Shown here one piece after another: positions 1 to 6,965 of a stretch of DNA of 64,000 nt (positions are counted from its first letter, which is position 1; each line of letters opens with the position of its first letter). A model generated the notes under the pieces. The model saw only the letters and a list, made by a program, of their open reading frames with translations. It was not told the DNA's origin and did no database searches. This stretch comes from Arenimonas donghaensis DSM 18148 = HO3-R19 (GTDB lineage: Bacteria; Pseudomonadota; Gammaproteobacteria; Xanthomonadales; Xanthomonadaceae). The stretch lies in contig NZ_AVCJ01000012.1 in the NCBI RefSeq assembly GCF_000743535.1, positions 186,001-250,000 of the forward strand, read 5' to 3'. The position numbers and the translations under genes are program-made.

Positions 1-24
1 GGCAAGCGCAAGGGCTGGCAGGAC

Positions 25-309
25 GTGCGGCTCCCGCGGAACTGGCGGGAGCGTCTGCCGTTGCCGGTGGCGTATTACCCGACCCGACTTGAGCTGCTGA
101 CGCGCGCTAATCCGTCGGGTTGGGCGCAGGCACGCTGTCCGTTCCACGAGGACGGCACGGCCAGCCTCTCCGTGCAGATGAACGACCAGCGCGGCGGCTG
201 GCGCTGCTTTGCCGGATGCGGGGCGGGAGACCTGGTCGCTTTTCACATGCGCGCCACGGGCAAAGGCTTCCGCGATGCGGTGCTCGACCTTGTAAGGGGT
301 GGAGCATGA
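25..309 (+). CDS. CHC2 zinc-finger (DnaG-type) primase N-terminal protein, start uncertain
   Basis: The 94-residue frame carries a CPFH motif near residue 38 and a CFAGCG motif near residue 62, the CHC2 zinc-binding pattern of DnaG-type primases, followed by the usual LVAFHMR-like segment. CHC2 domains bind the DNA template for primer synthesis. The GTG at 25 is the first possible start inside the window, but the frame is open back to base 1 (reading G-K-R-K-G-W-Q-D), so the true start may lie outside the window. The stop overlaps the ATG of the next gene (ATGA), which carries the TOPRIM domain, so the two products probably act together as a split primase of a mobile element. Confidence 0.75.
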   Translation: MRLPRNWRERLPLPVAYYPTRLELLTRANPSGWAQARCPFHEDGTASLSVQMNDQRGGWRCFAGCGAGDLVAFHMRATGKGFRDAVLDLVRGGA

Positions 310-2396
310 GCGCGGTTTCCCAGGCGTGCCTCCAAGCCGCGGTGCGTCGACTGGCGGCTGCGCGAATAAGCGAAGGCTTCGCCCCGCGGGCGCTCCACGA
401 ATACCAGCTTAAGGACGGTTCGACTTGGTGCTGGCGGATTCGCTGCGAGCATCCCGACGGCCGGAAATGGATCCGGCCCATGTGTGCAAACGGGCAGCGG
501 TTCGCGATCGGTGAGCCCGAAGCGCCCAAGCAGGGGAAGCCGCTGTATCGGCTGCCTGAGCTTGTGAGGGCGCCCAAGGAAGCGCCGGTCTGGATCGTGG
601 AAGGCGAGAAGTGCGCCGACGCTTTGGCGGCTCTGGGCTTGGTGGCCACGACCAGCGGCGCGTGCTCAAGCGCCGCGGCGGCCGATTGGAGCCCCCTCAA
701 GGGGCGTAAGGTGATCCTCTGGCCGGACCATGACGATCCGGGCGCGCGCTATGCCGAAGACGTCGTGAGCGCCCTGCGCGGCAGAGTGGCGGGCTGTGAG
801 CTGGTGGAGGTTGCCGCGCTCGGCCTGCCCAAGCACGGCGACTGCGTTAACTGGCTGGCGGCGAATGAGGGGGCTACGGCCAGGGATCTGCAGGCGCTGC
901 CCCGTTTCGAGCCCGAACCCGAGACCGAACTTGAGCCCAGCGCGCCCGAGCCGCTCCGCCGGCCGGTGCCTCCCGCGGAACCGTACCCGTTGGCGGAGCT
1001 TGGTGAGCTGCTCGCACCGGCTGCCGCGGCTATCCGGCGAGTAATACAGGCGCCGGACGCCATCATTGGCGGCTCGCTACTGGCGGCGGCGTCCCTGGCA
1101 ACGCAGGCGCAGGCAGATGTTCACCTTGACGGCCGCACCTATCCGCTCTCGCTATGGCTCCTGAGCGTGGCCGAGTCGGGTGAGCGCAAGTCTGCGGTCG
1201 ACGCTGAGGCGATGCAGGCGGCTCGCGAGTATGAGAAGGAGCTCGCCAAGGCCTACGCCGAGGCGGCAGATTCCCACACCCGCGATCTGGCGGAGTGGGA
1301 GGCGCGGAGGGACGGGGCAAAGGCTGAGGCGAGGAAGAAGTCGGGCCAGGGCTTGGCGGAGAAGCTCAACATCATTGGTCCCAAGCCGGAGCCGCCCCTA
1401 TTGCCCCGGGTGACCGCGGCCGACTTCACGGCAGAGGGGCTGTTCAAGCTGCTGAGCGTCGGGCGGCCGACCATCGGCGTCTTCACTGACGAGGCGGCCT
1501 TGGTCTTCGGTGGCCACGGCATGGCCAAGGAAACGGTCATGCGGACCGCCGGCACGCTGTGCAAGCTCTGGGATCGCGGCGAACTGGACAGGGTTAGAAG
1601 CGGGGACGGAGCATCCAAGCTCTACGGCCGGCGCTTTGCCCTACACCTGCTGGCTCAGCCGGTCATCGCGGAGCGCGCGCTCTCGGATGACGTGCTGGCC
1701 GGGCAGGGATTCTTGGCTCGCTGCTTGCTGGGCTGGCCCGAGGGGACGGCCGGCACGCGTCTGTATCGCTCAGAGAACCTCCGGGATGACGTGGCCCTCC
1801 AGCGCCTCCTTGACCGGCTGCTCTACCTTCATCGGCTCCCGCTGCCCTTGGATCCTGGTGAAAAGCAGGAACTGTCCCCGCGCGCGCTCAGCCTCTCCAG
1901 GGAAGCGATGGAGCTCTGGTGCCGGCTTCACGACACTGTGGAGGGCCACTGCGGGCCCGGTGGACGCTTTGCGCAGGTGAAACCTTGGGCCAGCAAGACC
2001 CCGGAGCAGGCCCTGCGAATTGCCGGCGTGCTGACCCTCCTCGAGGATCCGAGCGCCCAAATGATCGATGCCAGCACGCTAGAGCGCGCGGCGGAGGTCT
2101 CTCTTTGGCATCTGAATGAGGCGCGCCGGCTGGTCGGGACGGCCGAAGTTTCACGGGAAGTTCGCGATGCCGAGGCGCTCCTGGCATGGGCCCATGCGAC
2201 CCAGCGGCGGCACCTGCATTCCGGTGAGGTGCTCAGGCTGGGGCCAAGTCGGATCCGGGAGCGGGAGGCGTTCTCCCTGGCTATCGGTGAGCTCGAACGC
2301 GCCGGCTGGGCGGAGCGCATCGAAGGCGGCATGTTCCTCGACGGTGCCCGCAGGCGGCACGTGTGGCGCATCGTTCCGGCAGAGGAGGGCCGATAG
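306..2396 (+). CDS. TOPRIM and DUF3987 domain protein (element replication primase/helicase-like)
   Basis: The product is 696 aa from the ATG at 306, chosen because it overlaps the upstream stop (ATGA) and because the frame upstream of it only mirrors the CHC2 gene. A TOPRIM-like fold is visible at about residues 94-155: the catalytic Glu in WIVEGEK (E99) and the DxD in LWPDHDDPG (D141, D143). From about residue 230 to the end it resembles the DUF3987 family found in phage and island replication genes. The pairing with the CHC2 protein suggests synthesis of primers for element replication. A clear Walker A motif was not found by eye, so helicase activity is not claimed. Confidence 0.75.
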   Translation: MSAVSQACLQAAVRRLAAARISEGFAPRALHEYQLKDGSTWCWRIRCEHPDGRKWIRPMCANGQRFAIGEPEAPKQGKPLYRLPELVRAPKEAPVWIVEGEKCADALAALGLVATTSGACSSAAAADWSPLKGRKVILWPDHDDPGARYAEDVVSALRGRVAGCELVEVAALGLPKHGDCVNWLAANEGATARDLQALPRFEPEPETELEPSAPEPLRRPVPPAEPYPLAELGELLAPAAAAIRRVIQAPDAIIGGSLLAAASLATQAQADVHLDGRTYPLSLWLLSVAESGERKSAVDAEAMQAAREYEKELAKAYAEAADSHTRDLAEWEARRDGAKAEARKKSGQGLAEKLNIIGPKPEPPLLPRVTAADFTAEGLFKLLSVGRPTIGVFTDEAALVFGGHGMAKETVMRTAGTLCKLWDRGELDRVRSGDGASKLYGRRFALHLLAQPVIAERALSDDVLAGQGFLARCLLGWPEGTAGTRLYRSENLRDDVALQRLLDRLLYLHRLPLPLDPGEKQELSPRALSLSREAMELWCRLHDTVEGHCGPGGRFAQVKPWASKTPEQALRIAGVLTLLEDPSAQMIDASTLERAAEVSLWHLNEARRLVGTAEVSREVRDAEALLAWAHATQRRHLHSGEVLRLGPSRIREREAFSLAIGELERAGWAERIEGGMFLDGARRRHVWRIVPAEEGR

Positions 2397-2984
2397 ATGG
2401 GCCGGCTCTTGGACGGCTTGCAGGCCGAATCCGAGGAAGCTGCCGCTGCGAATCCCGCGAATGTTGGGAGTTCTTCCTCCGCGAGTTCGCAGATTCGCGA
2501 GATTCGCGAGGTGCAGGAGGTCGAGAATCAGCTCCGGCGGCAGCGGCTGTTGGCCCTGGCGGCTAGCGAAGGGCTGGCTGCGGCTCTGGTGTACGGCCAG
2601 CCCGAAGCCGAGTTGTCACTGTGCGACCAACTGCCAGAGGGCGGGGTGCGAGCATACCTGCGGGCTCTCGACGCCTCGAATCGCATTGGGTCGGGGCTGG
2701 TGCCCTCGGGTTGGAGCCATCGGCTCGACTGCGCCCACTGTGGTCCGGTGTGGTGGCACCGGGGCGGTTCGGTGCTCGCCTGCCCCTGGTGCGCGCGCCA
2801 CCGTGCCGGCAAGGCCTTTCCGCGCCCCATTGTGACCTGTCGGCCCTGCCGGCATGCCAAACCGGACCACATAAACCCTTATGGCGGCGTTGGCCGCTGT
2901 GCCCTCGAGGGCGCGCGCATCCATTGGCCGGACCAGCGGCACGTCTGCGCCGAACACAAAGTGGGGGAGATGTCCGATGCCTAG
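2397..2984 (+). CDS. Zinc-ribbon hypothetical protein of mobile element
   Basis: The product is 195 aa; the ATG directly follows the stop of the DUF3987 gene. An N-terminal Glu/Arg-rich stretch (about residues 33-55, helical, possibly coiled coil) precedes a cysteine-rich C-terminal half with CAHC (about 112), CPWCARH (about 129) and CRPCRHA (about 148), which could bind one or two zinc ions. The role is unknown; the position suggests an accessory replication or regulatory protein of the element. Confidence 0.6.
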   Translation: MGRLLDGLQAESEEAAAANPANVGSSSSASSQIREIREVQEVENQLRRQRLLALAASEGLAAALVYGQPEAELSLCDQLPEGGVRAYLRALDASNRIGSGLVPSGWSHRLDCAHCGPVWWHRGGSVLACPWCARHRAGKAFPRPIVTCRPCRHAKPDHINPYGGVGRCALEGARIHWPDQRHVCAEHKVGEMSDA

Positions 2985-3684
2985 AGCGCGCGGAGGTGGT
3001 GGCGACAGGGCGGCAGCCTCGAGCCGGCAGGTCTCCAGGGTAGCGGCGAAGGCAAAGAAAGCCGGCGGGGGGCGGGTTCGGCCTGCCCCCCAGGAGAGGG
3101 GAGAGTCGAAAGGCAAAGACATTGTCCGAAAGATCTCGCGGCCCTCGGTACTATCCGCCATCACGATCGACGCCTTCCGTCCTTTGGGCCTTGAAGCGCT
3201 ATCGCTACCCGCCCTAGTCGAGGAACTAGGAGCACAGGTCACCCGCACAGTCAGCGGGGATCTGAATCGGCCGGTGGAGATGCTGACGGCACAGGCACAC
3301 ACGCTTGACGCCATCTTCAACCGCTTGGCGATGCGAGCTGCTTCGAACATGGCGGAGTATCCCGCTGCGACTGAAACCTATCTAAAGCTCGCTCTGCGCG
3401 CGCAGAGCCAATGCCGGGCAACGCTCGAGACGCTGGCCGCGATCAAGAATCCTCCGGTGGTCTTCGCCAAGCAGGCGAACATCGCTCATGGCCACCAGCA
3501 AGTGAACAATGGGATCCCGCGCGCGGAGGAAAGCGGGAACGCGCCAAACAAACTATTGGAGGGGCAGGATGGCCAGTGGATGGACGCCCGAGCGGCGACT
3601 ACGTCAAGCAAAGCTGATCCGGCGGTGGCGCCCTTGGGAGAGGTCCACGGGCCCGACGAGCGAGGACGGCAAGGCGCGGACTAG
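2977..3684 (+). CDS. Conserved hypothetical element protein
   Basis: The product is 235 aa from the ATG at 2977, which overlaps the previous stop by 8 bases. The first 50 residues are Lys/Arg/Gly-rich and probably disordered. The middle is helical (about residues 75-150). A conserved-looking KQANIAHGHQQVNNG segment sits near residue 175; I recall similar QxNxAxGxQQVNNG strings in proteins beside element primases, but I cannot name a function. The C-terminal 40 residues overlap the next gene in another frame. Confidence 0.55.
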   Translation: MPRARGGGGDRAAASSRQVSRVAAKAKKAGGGRVRPAPQERGESKGKDIVRKISRPSVLSAITIDAFRPLGLEALSLPALVEELGAQVTRTVSGDLNRPVEMLTAQAHTLDAIFNRLAMRAASNMAEYPAATETYLKLALRAQSQCRATLETLAAIKNPPVVFAKQANIAHGHQQVNNGIPRAEESGNAPNKLLEGQDGQWMDARAATTSSKADPAVAPLGEVHGPDERGRQGAD

Positions 3685-3757
3685 CCGTAATGCTTGGAAG
3701 GGTGGGGCTAGAGCAATGCTGCGGGAGCTGGCTCGACTACTGCGTGCCGCCCGTTAG
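3569..3757 (+). CDS. Small conserved mobile-element protein (62 aa)
   Basis: The ATG at 3569 is preceded by a good ribosome-binding site (ttggagggg) and the frame reads MASGWTPERRLRQAKLIRRW and later the STGP and KARTSRNAWKGG motifs. This short Arg/Lys-rich pattern (WTPERRxRQAxxIRxWxPWxxSTGPxxxxGKAxxSRNAxKGG) recurs as a small stand-alone protein in integrative elements. Function is unknown; the composition would suit nucleic-acid binding. It overlaps the last 116 bases of the preceding gene in a different frame, which is unusual but supported by the motif and ribosome-binding site. Confidence 0.6.
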   Translation: MASGWTPERRLRQAKLIRRWRPWERSTGPTSEDGKARTSRNAWKGGARAMLRELARLLRAAR

Positions 3758-4225
3758 GCGTAGTCAGCGACCCTCCACTGAGACGAGGCAAAACGATCCC
3801 TCTCAGATTGCGGGCGCTGGTCGACCCTGATATTTGCGCCTGAATGAGCTGACCAGCGATTCTGGTGTTATCTGCGCGAGCCCGCCGGGGTGACGGCAAC
3901 TGATATCTACTGGGAAGGGCGACTTCCGCTCCCGGCCATTCTGTTGGAAAACTCAGATCGCGAGAATCTGCCTTGAATTTGCGCTTGGCAGTGGTCGCGA
4001 CAGTGTGTTTCTGAGTCTCTAGATGACTGCCGAACGCCCAGAAGGTAACTGTCACTAGCGCCGGTCGGATGGTGACCCAAGCGGGTCGAGTTTTTAACAG
4101 AATAGAGCACAAGTATAAATCGGAGAATGATAGAACGCCGTGCTTAAGCGGCCGCCGGCAGACGAATTTCACGAAACCAAATAGCTTCTCGCCGCGTTCC
4201 GCCGGTATGCATGGTTCGCCGCCAC
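3758..4225. other. Intergenic region without a supported gene
   Basis: This 468-bp stretch separates the plus-strand element module from the minus-strand cassette cluster. Its base composition is more AT-rich than the core genome. A minus-strand frame crosses it but has no ribosome-binding site and no recognizable domain. No clear attC site was found downstream of the 470-aa gene, so the left end of the cassette cluster may be truncated or decayed. Confidence 0.5.
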
Positions 4226-5638
4226 CTAGAAAAGTATCCCCGTAATGTCGCTGGCCGCGTTCCTCCCTGCTCGGTAGTCGCTGCTAGTTTTCGGGAGCAC
4301 GAACATATACCGGGGGTCGCCGTGGTAAACAATTTTGAAGTGCTTGCCGTCTTCAGAAAGACTGAACCCAAGGCGAATTAGCTCGCCACGAATCCTGGCA
4401 TCCATCGTCCTGTAGTCCTTCAGAATGGCCTTAACCCCTTTCGCCAGCTCAGCGGCATGATTGGAATGAGGGTTTGCCTCCATCAAGTCGTGGACTATAT
4501 GTTCCCGACGGCTATTCTTCCGCACGCCGCTTAGGCTAGCTTGGAGAATGGAGATCACAGTGTCACGAACCTCATTCGGATACAGGTCGTGCTCTTTGCC
4601 AAGAACTAGGATGCCTCCGCCACTCGTCGCAATTGACGAGTTTGAGGCGCTAATCCGGCGGATCTCGGCATTTAGCCTTTGAATCTCATCCTCAGCCTCT
4701 TTTAGGCGCGTCTCTTTTGCCCTGAGCTCTGCATCGAAAGCTTCGACGTAGTCGTTCAGCGACGACGATCCTTGCTCCCGTAGCTGGGTGACCCGATACC
4801 GTGAGAGCTCCTCTTGGAGATGCGCCCACGTGCATCGACTTGAGAGGCGCCGGTTTGATAACGCCAAACGCAAGTCGTCTGAGAGCGTCCTCTGAAGCGC
4901 CCGAGCGTCATTCTCGAACATGGAAAGGTAATAGGACTTTCTGGCTCGACTCTGAGGCCAGTAGACGCCTACCGTGCCCCCGTAAACGTTCCGTCCATCG
5001 ACGAGCTCTCGCAGCTTCGAGGAAAAGGCCCGTGACGGCTCAACAACGACGTGCGCCAAGCCGGAAACGTAAGCCGCAAGGGAGTTCGCATCGATGGCGG
5101 GCTCTCCGTCAAATCCGGCGCTTACGTACACGATAGGTAGCCTATTCTTTGCCACGCCTTCGATCAGTGCTGCCGCCGCGGACGCGTGCGCCTCTCCAAG
5201 CTCGAACGCCTTGTCTGTGACTGGTATCACACCATCTTCGCCGCCACCGAGAGTTCGGAGAACCTGTTTAATTATGTAGGGCTTTTTCGCCTGCGGAAGG
5301 CTTACGGCGGTGCCAAAGGATTCGCAGGAAACAAGAACGCTAAAAAGCGTTTCACCCCCCTCGCGTCGCGCCACGATTGAGGTTGACCACTCGAGTCCGG
5401 CATCTATTCTGCGATATAGCAAGCCCGCCATCTCGCTACTGCCTGTGACTACGGACGCAATCGTTGCAGTCTCATTTCCAGCTCGCAGCTCAATCGCGTC
5501 GTTCGTAGGGGTTGCTGCAAAACTCGACTCAGCGAAGGAGGTGTGAGGACTTCCGGTTACCCATTCACATGCCAGCCGAAGTACGGCGTCGGTTCCAATT
5601 CCGCTGGCGAGTGGAAATTCGGTGGAGAATGTGATCAT
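4226..5638 (-). CDS. Unknown 470-aa protein with coiled coil and HicA-like C-terminus (cassette gene)
   Basis: I do not recognize the family. Residues 1-280 form a globular region with a segment LPIVYVSAGFDGEP (167-180) and GLAHVVVEP...NVYGGTVGVYWP (193-228). Residues 297-330 are a Glu/Arg-rich coiled coil. Residues about 345-410 are helical and residues 415-468 have an alpha-beta-beta-beta-alpha pattern with GKHFKI around His433, reminiscent of the HicA/YcfA double-stranded-RNA-binding-like fold; this last point is inference from pattern only. The start at 5638 lies about 26 bases after the R' end of the attC at 5664-5720, as expected for a cassette gene. The neighbourhood of a restriction-modification system hints at defence. 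Confidence 0.7.
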   Translation of the reverse strand: MITFSTEFPLASGIGTDAVLRLACEWVTGSPHTSFAESSFAATPTNDAIELRAGNETATIASVVTGSSEMAGLLYRRIDAGLEWSTSIVARREGGETLFSVLVSCESFGTAVSLPQAKKPYIIKQVLRTLGGGEDGVIPVTDKAFELGEAHASAAAALIEGVAKNRLPIVYVSAGFDGEPAIDANSLAAYVSGLAHVVVEPSRAFSSKLRELVDGRNVYGGTVGVYWPQSRARKSYYLSMFENDARALQRTLSDDLRLALSNRRLSSRCTWAHLQEELSRYRVTQLREQGSSSLNDYVEAFDAELRAKETRLKEAEDEIQRLNAEIRRISASNSSIATSGGGILVLGKEHDLYPNEVRDTVISILQASLSGVRKNSRREHIVHDLMEANPHSNHAAELAKGVKAILKDYRTMDARIRGELIRLGFSLSEDGKHFKIVYHGDPRYMFVLPKTSSDYRAGRNAASDITGILF

Positions 5639-5663
5639 GGCTAGCTACACGTTCAGGAGTGAT

Positions 5664-5720
5664 GGCTAACGCCTGGGTCGAGCCGCGCGGAAAGGCGTTG
5701 GCTTAACTGATTGGTTAGTC
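5664..5720 (-). other. attC-like cassette recombination site 3
   Basis: On the minus strand the site opens with R'' GACTAAC (5720-5714) and closes with R' GTTAGCC (5670-5664), matching RYYYAAC...GTTRRRY. The inner arms GTTAAGCCAACGC and GCGCGGCTCGAC pair with one unpaired A in the first arm, which is where the sense strand of known attC sites carries its extrahelical base. Total length is 57 bp, similar to the short attC of class 1 cassettes. Confidence 0.75.
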
Positions 5721-6194
5721 GACGCTAGACCCGAATAGCTGAGGCCGCAACTCCCCTGGCGCCTACAGGCATGAGAAAGTTTCGCACCCGCCTGACTGCT
5801 GGGCACCGAAGTCGGTTACGGGCGTGGCAAAGTCCTAAAGCTTGAAGTCCGGGCTGGTAGACGTTCGGCCTGAGCGACGCTCGGACCGGGTATCTGCCAC
5901 GCATTCTCCGATCAAGACTGACTTCAAGAAACTCCATCCGTAAGACCTAGTGCGAGCCGGCCCCTATGCCTTAGTGCCGGTGGCTGGTAAGCCCGGGATC
6001 GGGCGATGTCTGCCTCCGGCCAAAAGCGGACATCGTTACCAGGCAGAACGTTCGAGCTACGCTGCCCATGGAGGCAGGTACTGTAAGCCCGGACTGAGTC
6101 GATTTGCGGAGTACCTCTGGCCGGGCTCACAGAGCCTGCCGGATCGGGACAGCTTAAGCGAGGGTGTGGGCCTCAGTGCTCAGCGCCGGCGGAC
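5721..6194. other. 474-bp stretch in cassette cluster with no confident gene
   Basis: This lies between the specificity-subunit stop (6195) and the attC at 5664-5720. A minus-strand frame (5725-5937, 70 aa, Arg-rich) stops 4 bases before the attC R'' box, the spacing expected of a cassette gene, but it has no good ribosome-binding site and no domain I recognize. A second frame (5924-6130) includes the VRFWPEADI-like string produced by a common non-coding sequence in many genomes and is probably not a protein. I found no attC directly after 6195, so this may be a decayed cassette. Confidence 0.4.
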
Positions 6195-6965
6195 TTACTG
6201 CTCCTCTGAGCTCTCTTCGTCCTCAACTTCTTCAATCGACGCTGTCAATCCAAAGGTCGGAGCTTCAAGTACCTCCGCTTCTTCAGCGAGAACCAGTGAC
6301 TCGACTGCTTGCTTGGCGCTCGTGATTTGAACGTACGCTTGATTCAGTGAAGCGAAGAACTGTGTAACGGCTGCACCATACTCCTGGGCAATTTGCCTCT
6401 GTCGATCAATGTGTGGCAGAAGGACGGTCATATCAAGAACGTCAGTATCGGAGATGACGGGATATGCAGTTTCAGTAATCGAGGACTGAAACTGGAACCG
6501 TGCAAGCGATGTACGAAGAAACAGCGCCAGATAACCCGGGTCGACTTCGTTCCAATCTCGGATTCGAAGTGTTGTAAAGAATACAGTGCAAATTTGCTCG
6601 TCAAACTCTTCTGGAACTGAAGCGATCGCGCCGCGCGTAGGCCGCCGCGTCGATATGAGGATGTCGCCGGTCTTCATGATACGGCGAGCGTTGTTAGGTG
6701 CTTGGTCGCCACGAAAGCTTCTGTAGCTCTTTATCCTCCCCAGGGCTACATCTATATCGCTAATCTGAACGTAGCGAAATACCTCGGTTGCCGTCTGCTT
6801 TTTGTTCCGCTCGTTGCGGTGCGCGTCGGCAAACTCCTTGATCTTCTTTGCAGTGAATCCACTGTTATCTAGCAGATCCGCGATATCTAGGTTGTTATTC
6901 TCGACGCGGAACTTGTGCGAGAGGTCCGTAATTGGAAGCGTGAATGCCTTTTTGACGCTGATCAT
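6195..6965 (-). CDS. Restriction-modification DNA specificity (S) subunit, short form
   Basis: The product is 256 aa from the ATG at 6965, chosen because it overlaps the methylase stop as ATGA; an in-frame ATG 30 bases upstream lies inside the methylase gene. The sequence shows an HsdS-type target-recognition domain: FRYVQISDI near residue 64, GDILISTRRPTRG near 98, and VLLPHIDRQRQIA near 181 followed by the long helix that binds the methylase, with an acidic tail. At 256 aa it has room for only one recognition domain, whereas full HsdS proteins have two, so it may work as a dimer. It would direct the adjacent nuclease-methylase to its DNA site. Confidence 0.8.
   Translation of the reverse strand: MISVKKAFTLPITDLSHKFRVENNNLDIADLLDNSGFTAKKIKEFADAHRNERNKKQTATEVFRYVQISDIDVALGRIKSYRSFRGDQAPNNARRIMKTGDILISTRRPTRGAIASVPEEFDEQICTVFFTTLRIRDWNEVDPGYLALFLRTSLARFQFQSSITETAYPVISDTDVLDMTVLLPHIDRQRQIAQEYGAAVTQFFASLNQAYVQITSAKQAVESLVLAEEAEVLEAPTFGLTASIEEVEDEESSEEQ

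Larger units (their letters stand above)
1..3757 (+). mobile_element. Left part of an integrative element or satellite-prophage replication module
   Basis: Five plus-strand genes lie end to end with overlaps of a few bases (ATGA at 306-309, TAG-ATG at 2394-2399, 8-base overlap at 2977). They encode a CHC2 zinc-finger protein, a TOPRIM-DUF3987 protein and three small proteins whose motifs recur in element-borne gene clusters. No integrase, capsid or conjugation gene is visible here, so the element continues to the left of the window or is a remnant. The right boundary is not sharp; the last element-like gene ends at 3757. Whether this module and the cassette cluster to its right entered together at the tRNA-Phe gene cannot be decided from this window. 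Confidence 0.65.

Noticed and set aside
3753-3759. GTTAGGC on the plus strand, identical to an attC R' box.
   Set aside because: It spans the stop codon of the 62-aa gene and has no inner arms or partner box; taken as chance.
3708-4172. Minus-strand frame of 154 codons left of the cassette cluster.
   Set aside because: No ribosome-binding site, no recognizable domain, and it overlaps the end of the element module; not annotated as a gene.
4130-4225. Search for an attC after the 470-aa gene.
   Set aside because: A GGCCGCTTAAG arm and GTTCTAT box are present, but no matching first arm or R'' box with proper spacing was found.
5924-6130. Minus-strand frame containing a VRFWPEADI-like string.
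   Set aside because: Similar strings come from a common non-coding sequence (around ccaaaagcggacat) and are known as dubious ORFs.
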